Under the pieces are notes generated by a model. It saw nothing but the letters and a program-made list of their open reading frames with translations, was not told the DNA's origin and made no database searches. From an uncultured Collinsella sp. (GTDB lineage: Bacteria > Actinomycetota > Coriobacteriia > Coriobacteriales > Coriobacteriaceae), in NCBI GenBank assembly GCA_900553415.1, contig USDH01000050.1, forward strand, positions 1 through 8,492: DNA of 8,492 nt. Reading direction: 5' to 3'. The translations under genes and the position numbers were made by a program. This document shows, piece after piece, positions 1 to 6,949 of the stretch; the first letter of the stretch is position 1, and every line of letters starts with the position of its first letter.

Positions 1-1149
1 CTTGCGCGCACCGCGACGAAGACCTTTGGCAACGCTGTGCTCAACTTGCCGGTGTTTCAGCTGTCGATGTACGTGGCGGCGCTTTCCATTCTGTGGATCG
101 GCGGTCGCATGATTCTTGCCGGCGAGCTCGGCGTGGGCTCGCTCACGGGCTTTATGAGCTATGTGCTGCTGATCATGAACTCGCTCATGATGATTTCCAA
201 CGTGTTTTTGCTGCTCACGCGCGCTCTCACGAGTGTGGGCCGTATCGCAGAGGTGCTCGATGAAGAGCCCTTTATCGCCAATCCCGTGGGAGACCTCGCG
301 ACTGCGACGCCAGCGGACGGCAGTATCGAGTTTCGCGACGTTTCCTTTAAATACCGCGCGGATGCTGCCGAGGATGTGCTCGAGCATATCGACCTTCGCA
401 TCGAGAGCGGCTCGACGGTGGGCATCCTCGGCGGCACGGGCTCGGGCAAGAGCTCGCTTGTGCAGCTGATTGCGCGCCTGTACGACGCCACTGAGGGCGC
501 CGTGCTTGTGGGCGGACACGACGTGCGCGACTACGACCTGGCTACCTTGCGCGACGCGGTGGGAATTGTGCTGCAAAAGAATGTGCTGTTCACGGGCACC
601 GTGCGCGAGAACCTGCAGTGGGGCAATCCGCAGGCGTCGGACGATGAGCTCCTCGCGGCTTGCCGCGCGGCGTGCGTGGACGAGTTCCTTGATCGCATCG
701 GCGGGCTGGACGGCGAGTTGGGCCAAGGCGGCGCCGGTGTTTCGGGTGGCCAGAAGCAGCGCCTGTGCATCGCGCGCACGCTGCTCAAGCATCCGCGCGT
801 GCTCATTTTTGATGACTCCACCAGCGCGGTCGATATGGCGACCGACGCTAAGATTCGCGAGCACATCGCTCGGATTCCCAATACGACCGTGCTCATCATC
901 GCCCAGCGCATCGCGAGCGTCATGGATGCCGATCGCATTGTGGTGTTGGACGACGGTCGTGTCCACGGCGTGGGCACGCACGAGGAACTGCTGGCGGGCG
1001 ACAACATCTACCAGGAGATTTATGCCTCGCAGATGGAGTTCACGGGGAACGCGGACGCCGGTGACGGCTGCGACGATGGCTGCGCGAACGATCCGTTTTT
1101 CTCCGTCCCCAGCGAATCACCCTTGGAAGGGGGTGAGCGCCATGCCTAA
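1..1149 (+). CDS. ABC exporter half-transporter, degenerate-site subunit (5' partial)
   Basis: This is the C-terminal 382 residues of a membrane-domain plus ATPase-domain ABC exporter. The frame is open from base 1, so roughly 200 N-terminal residues lie outside the window; the GTG at 37 is not a real start. Two hydrophobic helices (about bases 49-110 and 150-225), the last of the membrane domain, precede the nucleotide-binding domain. Visible motifs are Walker A GGTGSGKSS (430-456), Q-loop glutamine in VLQKN, signature VSGGQ (739-753) and D-loop SAVD. Two key residues deviate: the catalytic glutamate after Walker B is aspartate (LIFDD, codon 814-816) and the switch histidine is glutamine (IIAQR, codon 904-906). 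This is the known pattern of the non-catalytic subunit in heterodimeric exporters of the TM287/288, BmrCD and TAP type. After the domain comes a tail of about 35 residues that is acidic with two cysteines. The last 8 bases overlap the next gene, implying translational coupling. The substrate cannot be told from sequence. Confidence 0.95.
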   Translation, partial: LARTATKTFGNAVLNLPVFQLSMYVAALSILWIGGRMILAGELGVGSLTGFMSYVLLIMNSLMMISNVFLLLTRALTSVGRIAEVLDEEPFIANPVGDLATATPADGSIEFRDVSFKYRADAAEDVLEHIDLRIESGSTVGILGGTGSGKSSLVQLIARLYDATEGAVLVGGHDVRDYDLATLRDAVGIVLQKNVLFTGTVRENLQWGNPQASDDELLAACRAACVDEFLDRIGGLDGELGQGGAGVSGGQKQRLCIARTLLKHPRVLIFDDSTSAVDMATDAKIREHIARIPNTTVLIIAQRIASVMDADRIVVLDDGRVHGVGTHEELLAGDNIYQEIYASQMEFTGNADAGDGCDDGCANDPFFSVPSESPLEGGERHA

Positions 1150-3040
1150 GACCGCAGCCCAAGCACGCCCGGCCGACCTCAAGCGCACTATGCGCCGCTT
1201 GCTCTCCTACATGGGACACGCCAAGTTCTCGCTGCTCGCAGTGGGTGTGCTTGCCTCTGTTGCGGCCATCGCGAGCCTTGCCGGTACCTACATGGTGCGC
1301 CCCATCGTCAACGGTTTGGCAACGGGCGGCGAGGAACTGCTCGCTAAGCAGGTTATCTTTACCGCTGCCATCTACGCCGCGGGCGTGCTCTCGGCTCTGG
1401 GCTACTCGCAGATTATGGTGCGCGCGGCCCAGCGCGTGGTCTCCGATATCCGCCGCGACCTGTTTGCGCACATCCAGATGCTGCCGCTGAGCTACTTCGA
1501 CAGCACGCGCTCGGGCGACATCATGAGCTTTTTCACCAACGATGTCGACACTGTCTCCGAGGCGCTCAACAACAGCTTTGCCAACGTGATTCAGGCGAGC
1601 ATCCAGGTGGTCGGCACCACGGCCATGCTCATCATCCTCAACTGGCAGCTCACGATTATCACGCTCGTGTGCGACGCGGCCATTGTGCTGTACGCGCGCT
1701 ACTCGGGCGCGCGCTCTAAGCGCTTCTTTGCCGCCCAGCAGGCATCGCTTGGCGACCTGGACGGATATATCGAAGAGATGGTCTCGGGCCAAAAGGTCAT
1801 CAAGGTCTTTAATCACGAACAGGCCAATGTGGCTGGTTTTGACGCACGCAACCAAGAGCTGCGCCGCACCGGTGGTGCCGCGCAGGCCTACGCCAACTCC
1901 ATGGTGCCCATGACCGTGGTGATCGGCTATGCCAACTACGCCATCGTCGCCGTGGCGGGCGGCATGCTCTGCATCAAGGGGCTCGCCGACGTAGGCGCGC
2001 TTGCAAGCTACCTGGTCTTTGTACGCCAGGCGGCCATGCCCATCAACCAGTTTACGCAGCTGGGCAACTTTTTGCTCAACGCGCTGGCCGGTGCCGAGCG
2101 CCTGTTTGCCGCCATGGACCTTAAGCCCGAGGTGGACGAGGGCTGCGTGGAGCTGGTGCAGACGGGCGACGCCGCGTGGGCATGGAAGATTCCCGAGGGC
2201 CAGGGCGTGGGCGCGTACGGGCACCTGCATGATGTGGCTGCCGTTGATGAGTCGGGCCGTGCGGTGGCTGCCGACGGCACCGAGCTCACGTGCGGCTTGG
2301 TCCCACTTGCCGGCGACGTGCGCTTCCATGCCGTGGACTTTTCCTACGTGCCAGGCACCCGTGTGCTCACGGATCTCAACCTGTTTGCCAAGCCGGGCCA
2401 AAAGATCGCCTTTGTGGGCTCCACAGGCGCAGGTAAGACGACCATCACCAACCTCATCAACCGCTTCTACGAGGTCGATGACGGCGAGATCACGTACGAC
2501 GGCATCGACGTCAAGCACATTGCCAAGGCCAGCCTGCGCGGGTCGCTCGGCATTGTGCTGCAGGACACGCACCTGTTTAGCGGTACCATTGCGCAGAACA
2601 TCCGCTTTGGCAAGCTCGATGCGACCGACGAGGAGGTGCGCGCCGCTGCCGAGGCCGCCTGCGCGGATTCGTTTATCCGCCGCCTGCCTAGAGGGTACGA
2701 CACGCCGGTCACGGCCGACGGCGCCAACCTGTCGCAGGGCCAGCGCCAGCTGCTCGCCATCGCGCGCGTGGCCGTGGCCGATCCGCCGGTGCTCATCTTG
2801 GACGAGGCCACGAGTTCCATCGACACGCGCACCGAAAAGCTCATCGAGCGCGGCATGGACCGCATCATGCGCGGACGCACCACGTTTATGATCGCGCACC
2901 GCCTGTCCACCGTCCGCGACGCCGACGCCATCATGGTCCTCGAACACGGCCGCATTATCGAGCGCGGCACGCACGAAGAGCTGCTCGCCCAGCACGGCGA
3001 GTACTGGCAGCTGGCGCATGGCTTAAAAGAGTTGGATTAA
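1142..3040 (+). CDS. ABC exporter half-transporter, catalytic subunit (complete, 632 aa)
   Basis: This is a full half-transporter and the partner of the preceding subunit. The ATG at 1142 overlaps the upstream stop by 8 bases and is preceded by the purine-rich AGGGGGTG six bases away, which decides this start; the reading frame upstream of it is only the shadow of the first gene. About six membrane helices lie near residues 29-53, 70-93, 147-168, 169-187, 253-278 and 283-303. The ATPase domain has Walker A GSTGAGKTT (426-434), Q-loop VLQDTHLF, signature LSQGQ (530-534), Walker B LILDE with catalytic Glu555, and switch His586. The signature has glutamine where the consensus LSGGQ has glycine. 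In a heterodimer that signature would face the first subunit's degenerate Walker B, so both halves of one ATP site are altered and the other site is intact. Between the membrane and ATPase domains (residues 328-391) is a linker far longer than usual. Multidrug or lipid/peptide export is plausible, but the substrate is unknown. Confidence 0.95.
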   Translation: MPKTAAQARPADLKRTMRRLLSYMGHAKFSLLAVGVLASVAAIASLAGTYMVRPIVNGLATGGEELLAKQVIFTAAIYAAGVLSALGYSQIMVRAAQRVVSDIRRDLFAHIQMLPLSYFDSTRSGDIMSFFTNDVDTVSEALNNSFANVIQASIQVVGTTAMLIILNWQLTIITLVCDAAIVLYARYSGARSKRFFAAQQASLGDLDGYIEEMVSGQKVIKVFNHEQANVAGFDARNQELRRTGGAAQAYANSMVPMTVVIGYANYAIVAVAGGMLCIKGLADVGALASYLVFVRQAAMPINQFTQLGNFLLNALAGAERLFAAMDLKPEVDEGCVELVQTGDAAWAWKIPEGQGVGAYGHLHDVAAVDESGRAVAADGTELTCGLVPLAGDVRFHAVDFSYVPGTRVLTDLNLFAKPGQKIAFVGSTGAGKTTITNLINRFYEVDDGEITYDGIDVKHIAKASLRGSLGIVLQDTHLFSGTIAQNIRFGKLDATDEEVRAAAEAACADSFIRRLPRGYDTPVTADGANLSQGQRQLLAIARVAVADPPVLILDEATSSIDTRTEKLIERGMDRIMRGRTTFMIAHRLSTVRDADAIMVLEHGRIIERGTHEELLAQHGEYWQLAHGLKELD

Positions 3041-3088
3041 CCCGTTCGAACACGATGCTTTGGCCCTCCGTGCCTCTCACCTCGCCTC

Positions 3089-3153
3089 AAACCATCACAA
3101 CATTCGACGTTTTTTGCCAAAATCGAGAAAAGCATCGAATGTTGTGATGGTTT
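3089..3153. repeat. Palindromic intergenic element, copy 1 (also a plausible terminator)
   Basis: Left arm AAACCATCACAACATTCGA (3089-3107) is the exact reverse complement of 3135-3153, a perfect 19-bp stem around a 27-base centre (3108-3134). The centre can extend the stem further: a run of T at 3110-3115 faces a run of A at 3128-3131, with a few mismatches or wobbles. The right arm runs straight into T (3151-3155) and the left arm starts with AAA, so in RNA it could act as a bidirectional rho-independent terminator. It lies 48 bases after the exporter stop. The same arms recur at 4331 and 8438 with the same spacing, which marks it as a member of a repeat family rather than a one-off terminator. 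Confidence 0.9.
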
Positions 3154-3245
3154 TTCTGCCACTCGACCGGGTGGAATCGCTTTCTTGCGCACGAAGGTGT
3201 GCGGACCCGTGGGCAGGGGAATAAGGTTGGTTATCCGACTCCATT

Positions 3246-3251
3246 GGAGGG
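3246..3251 (+). promoter_or_regulatory. Ribosome binding site of the nuclease-like gene
   Basis: GGAGGG lies three bases before the ATG at 3255 (four if the core is taken as GGAGG), somewhat tight but the only good Shine-Dalgarno match in the region. It supports the start chosen. No convincing -35/-10 pair was seen between copy 1 of the palindrome and this site. Confidence 0.6.
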
Positions 3252-3254
3252 CTC

Positions 3255-4292
3255 ATGGACCTGCCAATCGTCCTGTCCCATAAGACTGCCTGGCTGTACC
3301 ACAACGTGGCGCGCCCGTCCGAGCCGCTCTCGCGAGCAAGCAGCCTATACGATGAGGACTCGCTTGCTAACGAGGCGGAGCCAACTGCGGGCCTGCCCAA
3401 ATTGGGGCTCGATGCCAAGGGGCTGAGGGCTTCAACGGCAGTTGGAATCGTTACCGACTATCTGGTTTCGCTTGGTATTCCACGAGAAGAGCTCGATCAT
3501 ATCGACACGCTCGTCAACTTCGATTTTGAGCGTTCGACGCCGGCTGGATTTAGGTGTCACGTGTTTGGAGCGCCTATACCTTCGGATCATCTTATCGAGG
3601 TGGCAGAAGGTCTCTTGGTGGTTGATGAGGCCATGTGCTTTGTCCAGGCGGGCTCGTGGATGAGCGAGCTCGAGCAGCTGGAATATGGCTATGAAATCTG
3701 TGCCCGATACCATTTGAATCATCTGTCGACAGGCGATTATATCGAGATGGGGCAGAGGTATACCGTTGCCGACTTGATTGCTTATTGCAATGAGAACCGA
3801 TCTCGTCAGGGGACTGTACGCGCGGCCGCCGTGCTCAGGCGCGTGCGCGATGGCGCGCGGTCGCCCATGGAGACAGCCACCGCAATCATGGTCGCAGCAA
3901 AACGTTCCCAGGGAGGGCTGGGATACACCAAAATCGAGCTCAACCATCGGGTCGATGTCCCCAGCGAGTTCAAATATCTCGCAAAGGCCGGGTATTTCGA
4001 GATTGACGTATATGCGCCTGCGAGCGGTACGGGGGTTGAATACAACGGCTCGGACCATCTTGATAAACAGCGCAGCGCGTCGGATGCGGAGCGTATGACC
4101 GTGCTGAGCGCGCTGGGCTTTAGGATGATTGTCCTCACCGGGACTCAGTTTGCCCGTCAGCTGCAATTGCACCGGGCGATGAACGCTATCGCACTCGCTA
4201 TGGGCATCAAGTGCGACCGAAGCGAGGCATTCCAGAAACGGCAGAATGACCTGCGGGAGTTCGTGATTCGCAACTGGAGTGGGGACCTTTAG
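3255..4292 (+). CDS. Hypothetical protein with PD-(D/E)XK (DUF559/Vsr-like) C-terminal half
   Basis: The 345-residue soluble protein is not one I can name. It has no signal peptide or membrane helix. Residues 1-200 resemble no domain I recognise with confidence. From about residue 200 the layout matches DUF559/AbiEi-type C-terminal domains with the restriction-endonuclease fold: SPMET at 203-207 (a conserved helix with Glu206), then EID at 249-251, then VEYNG at 261-265 with Glu262, then His268, followed by SDAERM (276-281) and the strand LGFRMIVLT (287-295). Asp251 and Glu262 sit where catalytic metal ligands lie in this fold; the usual lysine is not obvious. Two sampled 60-base rows here count to 50-52% GC against 70% in one exporter row, suggesting separate ancestry. 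The gene stands alone, bracketed by two copies of the palindrome. Alternatives are an AbiEi-like regulator or a catalytically dead relative. No AbiEii-like toxin neighbour is present. The gene itself is near certain; the fold is a moderate-confidence inference. Confidence 0.85.
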   Translation: MDLPIVLSHKTAWLYHNVARPSEPLSRASSLYDEDSLANEAEPTAGLPKLGLDAKGLRASTAVGIVTDYLVSLGIPREELDHIDTLVNFDFERSTPAGFRCHVFGAPIPSDHLIEVAEGLLVVDEAMCFVQAGSWMSELEQLEYGYEICARYHLNHLSTGDYIEMGQRYTVADLIAYCNENRSRQGTVRAAAVLRRVRDGARSPMETATAIMVAAKRSQGGLGYTKIELNHRVDVPSEFKYLAKAGYFEIDVYAPASGTGVEYNGSDHLDKQRSASDAERMTVLSALGFRMIVLTGTQFARQLQLHRAMNAIALAMGIKCDRSEAFQKRQNDLREFVIRNWSGDL

Positions 4293-4330
4293 GGACGCTT
4301 TGGTCCTTCTGCGGGGTGCTGTGGGCAGGC

Positions 4331-4393
4331 AAACCATCACAACATTCGACGTTTTTTGCTAAAAACGGGAAAAGCATCGAATGTTGTGATGGT
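4331..4393. repeat. Palindromic intergenic element, copy 2
   Basis: The same 19-base left arm AAACCATCACAACATTCGA (4331-4349) pairs with 4377-4393 over 17 bp; the last two bases of the right arm differ from copy 1. The 27-base centre (4350-4376) differs from that of copy 1 at only three positions, so the two copies are in the same orientation. The right arm is followed by CTGC rather than a T tract, so terminator function on the + strand is less convincing here. It begins 38 bases after the stop of the nuclease-like gene and precedes the moaA promoter region. Confidence 0.9.
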
Positions 4394-4481
4394 CTGCATG
4401 CTGAGGATGGGCTTGGAAAGCCGGTCTTGCTCGAAGTGACCTGTCCTGTCGTACGGGTGTCGGCATGATTCTCTCGTGGGG

Positions 4482-4487
4482 TATTAT
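4482..4487 (+). promoter_or_regulatory. Candidate -10 box for the moaA operon
   Basis: TATTAT matches the -10 consensus TATAAT at five of six positions and stands out in a GC-rich setting. A good -35 was not found; the best, TGTCGG at 4458-4463 with 18-base spacing, is poor. If real, transcription would begin near 4494, leaving about 33 bases of leader before the moaA GTG. That would leave no room for a molybdenum cofactor riboswitch. Confidence 0.35.
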
Positions 4488-4514
4488 GTTTTACGAAGAA
4501 TAAAGCGCCGCGTG

Positions 4515-4522
4515 AGGGAGGG
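4515..4522 (+). promoter_or_regulatory. Ribosome binding site that decides the moaA start
   Basis: AGGGAGGG lies four bases before GTG 4527. The upstream in-frame GTG at 4476 has no comparable site and would sit upstream of the likely transcription start, so 4527 is preferred. Confidence 0.6.
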
Positions 4523-4526
4523 CTGC

Positions 4527-5582
4527 GTGGACGGGCACGTGCAACATGACGGCTTTGGCCGCGATATCAACTACCTGCGCATTGCCGTTACCGACAAGTG
4601 CAATTTCCGCTGCATTTACTGCATGCCGGCCGATGGCGTGGCGCCCCGTGCGCACGACGAGCTGCTCAGCGCCGAGGAAATCGCCCGCTTTGTGCGCCTG
4701 GTGGCGGGGGAGGGCATTCGCCGCGTGCGCCTGACGGGCGGCGAGCCGCTGGTCAGCCGCCGTATCATCCCGCTTATTCGCGACATCCGCGCGATTCCGC
4801 AGATCGAGGACATCTCGCTTACCACCAACGGCGCCCTGCTGCCCAAGCTGGCGCCGCAGCTCAAAGATGCCGGTCTTAACCGCGTCAACATCTCGCTTGA
4901 CACGCTCGACCCTACGCTCTTTGGAAAGATCACGCGTCTGGGTCGACTCGAGCAGACCATAGCTGGCATCGACGCGGCACTGGCCTGGGGCTTTGAGCCC
5001 GTTAAGGTCAACTGCGTTGTGGTGCGCCGGCTCAACCAGGATGTGGCGGCCCTCGCGCGCTTGACCGTCGACCGCCCCATCCACCTGCGCTTTATCGAAT
5101 ACATGCCCATCGGCGACGAGCGCACGAGCTCGCATTGCGCTGTGGACCCGCATGCGCCCGCGCTCAATCCCGAGCTGTGGGACGCGAGCGACACCGTGCC
5201 GAGCGACGAGCTGCGGGCGCGCATCAATGCCGGGGCCGCCGCGACGGGACTGGGCGAGCTCGAGCCGCTCGACATCAACGACGCTCCTGCCGGCGCGGGT
5301 CCTGCGCGCTATTGGCACTTTCCGGGCGCGGCGGGAACGGTCGGCTTTATCAGCGCCATGTCCAACCATTTTTGCGCGAGCTGCAACCGCCTGCGCCTGA
5401 CGGCCGACGGTAACGTGCGTCCGTGCCTGTTCAGCGATGCCGAGTATTCGGTGCGCGACGCCCTGCGCCGTGGTGATGATATGCAGGTACTTTCGATTTG
5501 GCGCGATGCCGTCGCCCACAAACCGCAGGAACACGCGATAATTGAGGGCACGCAACGATTTATGTCCCAAATCGGAGGATGA
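4527..5582 (+). CDS. moaA: GTP 3',8-cyclase MoaA (radical SAM, molybdenum cofactor step 1)
   Basis: This enzyme converts GTP to 3',8-cyclo-7,8-dihydro-GTP, the first committed step of molybdopterin synthesis, in the cytoplasm. With the GTG at 4527 the protein has 351 residues, within the family's usual range, and begins just before the typical FGRxxxYLR segment. The radical-SAM cluster is CNFRCIYC with Cys25, Cys29 and Cys32, and the SAM-binding region RLTGGEPL lies at 68-75. The second, GTP-binding cluster is formed by Cys283, Cys286 and Cys300 (FCASCNRLRLTADGNVRPC). The protein ends in Gly-Gly, the conserved MoaA C-terminus that reaches into the active site. The stretch after EYMPIGD (191-230) looks longer than usual, with no obvious effect. 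The downstream moaC-mobB gene starts four bases after this stop, so the two are surely co-transcribed and supply consecutive steps. Confidence 0.97.
   Translation: MDGHVQHDGFGRDINYLRIAVTDKCNFRCIYCMPADGVAPRAHDELLSAEEIARFVRLVAGEGIRRVRLTGGEPLVSRRIIPLIRDIRAIPQIEDISLTTNGALLPKLAPQLKDAGLNRVNISLDTLDPTLFGKITRLGRLEQTIAGIDAALAWGFEPVKVNCVVVRRLNQDVAALARLTVDRPIHLRFIEYMPIGDERTSSHCAVDPHAPALNPELWDASDTVPSDELRARINAGAAATGLGELEPLDINDAPAGAGPARYWHFPGAAGTVGFISAMSNHFCASCNRLRLTADGNVRPCLFSDAEYSVRDALRRGDDMQVLSIWRDAVAHKPQEHAIIEGTQRFMSQIGG
5574..5578 (+). promoter_or_regulatory. Ribosome binding site of moaC-mobB inside the moaA 3' end
   Basis: GGAGG ends eight bases before ATG 5587 and overlaps the last codons of moaA, indicating coupled translation. 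It favours ATG 5587 over the later in-frame ATG at 5638, which has only a weak purine stretch before it. Confidence 0.65.
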
Positions 5583-5586
5583 TCAT

Positions 5587-6891
5587 ATGGCCAAGAGCAG
5601 GTACGCCGATGCCACCAAGGCCGCTCGCAGGGCCGCGATGTCTGCCCACAAAGTCACGGCTGCGACGAATGCTGGTAACGCCGACGCGTCCGCACAGCCG
5701 ACTGCCAGTGCTGTTGCCGATCCCGCCCGTGACGCCCGCCGCGACGAGCTGACGCATGTGGATGCCAAGGGCGAGGTTCGTATGGTCGACGTGTCCGACA
5801 AGGCCGAGACCCATCGTATCGCCATCGCCGAGGGCACCATCCTCATGCACCCCGAGACACAGGCCATGGTGCTGCAGGACCGCGCCAAAAAGGGCGACGT
5901 GCTTGCCTGCGCGCGCGTGGCGGGCATTATGGCCATCAAACGCACGAGCGACATCATCCCTATGTGCCATCCGTTGCTCATTACCAAGAGCAAGTGCGAC
6001 ATTGCGCCCATCGCTGCGGCGGGGACGCCTGCCGAGGACGTGCCCGAGGGCTGGGCTCCGGCGCGCGCGGACGGGCAGGTTGGCTTTCACGTGCTGGTCA
6101 CGGCGGGCGTGACGGGCAAGACGGGTATCGAGATGGAGGCTCTGACCGGCGCGAGTGCCGCGTGTCTGACCATCTATGACATGTGCAAGGCGGTCGATCG
6201 CGGTATGGAGATCGTCGACGTGCGCCTGCTGCACAAGGAGGGCGGCCGCTCGGGCGTGTGGGATCGCGCCGAGCGTCAGGCGGCTGCTGTTGAGGCCGCC
6301 GGCGCCGACGGCAACGCGCCCGCGAGCGCACCCGTCGCCGTCGCACCCGCAGCTCCGACACCGGCCGTCCCCGCGATCGCGTTTATCGGCTACCAAAACT
6401 CGGGCAAGACCACGCTCGTCGAGAAGGTCATTGCCGAGCTCACCCGCCGCGGCCTGCGCGTGGGTTCGCTCAAGCATCATGGTCATCACGGCTTTGATAT
6501 CGACGTGCCCGCTAAGGACACCTGGCGCCATCACCAAGCCGGATCCAAACACGTGGGCCTCATCTGCGCCACGCGCTGGGCGGAGTACGCCGACACGCGC
6601 GAGGAGGACGAGATGCCCGCGCGCGAGCTGCTGTCGCGTTACAACGATGTCGACGTGGTGATCATCGAGGGCTACAAGACCGAGGGCTTCGACAACATCG
6701 TGGTCGCGCGCTCCGGTGTCGACCGTCTGCGCGGCAAGAGCTCGCTCGACCTGGTCGACGGTCGCACGCTGGCCCTTGCCTGCAACGAGGCCCTGGCGCG
6801 TCAGGCCTTCGACGCCGGCTTTGCAACCCGAGCCATCAACATCAACGATGCCCGAGCCATCTGCGACCTTATCCAAGATCATCTGGCCTAA
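5587..6891 (+). CDS. moaC-mobB: MoaC-MobB fusion: cPMP synthase plus molybdopterin-guanine dinucleotide adapter
   Basis: This is a 434-residue two-domain protein. Residues 1-55 are an Ala-rich, partly basic extension with no recognised domain. Residues 56-230 are MoaC, which rearranges the MoaA product to cyclic pyranopterin monophosphate. Visible hallmarks are MVDVSDK (66-72), KGDVL (102-106), the CHPL motif with His128, EMEALTG (182-188) and YDMCKA (197-202) with the Asp and Lys of the family's active site, and GGRSG (219-223). An insert at about 143-166 lengthens the MoaC middle. An Ala/Pro linker follows (231-262). Residues 263-434 are MobB, a GTP-binding P-loop protein that assists guanine dinucleotide addition: Walker A GYQNSGKTT (268-276), KHHGHHGFDID (296-306), DTWRHHQAG (311-319) and VIIEGYK (358-364). 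The fusion joins an early and a late step of the pathway in one chain. Other pathway genes (moaD/E, mogA, moeA, mobA) are not in the window. The short gap after moaA makes it the second gene of the operon. Confidence 0.96.
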   Translation: MAKSRYADATKAARRAAMSAHKVTAATNAGNADASAQPTASAVADPARDARRDELTHVDAKGEVRMVDVSDKAETHRIAIAEGTILMHPETQAMVLQDRAKKGDVLACARVAGIMAIKRTSDIIPMCHPLLITKSKCDIAPIAAAGTPAEDVPEGWAPARADGQVGFHVLVTAGVTGKTGIEMEALTGASAACLTIYDMCKAVDRGMEIVDVRLLHKEGGRSGVWDRAERQAAAVEAAGADGNAPASAPVAVAPAAPTPAVPAIAFIGYQNSGKTTLVEKVIAELTRRGLRVGSLKHHGHHGFDIDVPAKDTWRHHQAGSKHVGLICATRWAEYADTREEDEMPARELLSRYNDVDVVIIEGYKTEGFDNIVVARSGVDRLRGKSSLDLVDGRTLALACNEALARQAFDAGFATRAININDARAICDLIQDHLA

Positions 6892-6928
6892 AACCTGCCA
6901 AAAAGGGACAGGTTTATTTTGGCAGGTT
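6892..6928 (+). terminator. First hairpin after the moaA operon (possible REP-like element)
   Basis: AACCTGCCAAAA (6892-6903) is the exact reverse complement of 6917-6928, a 12-bp stem with a 13-base loop. It begins at the last base after the moaC-mobB stop. It is not followed by a T run, so alone it is a poor rho-independent terminator. An internal alternative pairs CCTG (6894-6897) with CAGG (6909-6912). The loop carries AAAGGGACAGG, resembling a motif in the next hairpin, so it may be a short palindromic repeat rather than, or as well as, a terminator. Confidence 0.65.
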
Positions 6929-6949
6929 CTATCTGGGCAAACGTCACTT

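Noticed and set aside
470..1141. Upstream extension of the second exporter gene back to 470
   Set aside because: The region is out of frame with the clearly conserved ATPase domain of the first gene and translates to Arg/Ser/Cys-rich nonsense; ATG 1142 has a ribosome binding site.
1040..3019. A 659-residue open frame on the minus strand across the exporter genes
   Set aside because: It lies opposite well-supported ABC motifs, has a His/Arg/Ala-rich composition with no recognisable domain, and is a typical shadow frame of GC-rich coding DNA.
3044..3051. GTTCGAAC as the T-loop of a tRNA
   Set aside because: No acceptor, D or anticodon stems can be drawn around it; it is an isolated 8-base palindrome.
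3095..3418. Minus-strand 107-residue frame overlapping palindrome copy 1
   Set aside because: It is antisense to the start of the nuclease-like gene, runs through the repeat, and shows no recognisable features.
3255..4292. AbiE-type toxin-antitoxin pair
   Set aside because: The C-terminal half has AbiEi-like features, but no adjacent nucleotidyltransferase-type AbiEii gene exists on either side.
3089..4393. CRISPR array based on recurring 19-base units
   Set aside because: Copies are palindromic, over 1 kb apart, and separated by a gene rather than by uniform spacers.
4476..4526. GTG 4476 as the moaA start
   Set aside because: It gives 17 extra basic residues not typical of MoaA, has no ribosome binding site, and overlaps the candidate promoter.
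4394..4526. Molybdenum cofactor riboswitch before moaA
   Set aside because: Only a small GGCTT/AAGCC hairpin (4410-4422) was seen, and the likely transcription start near 4494 leaves too short a leader.
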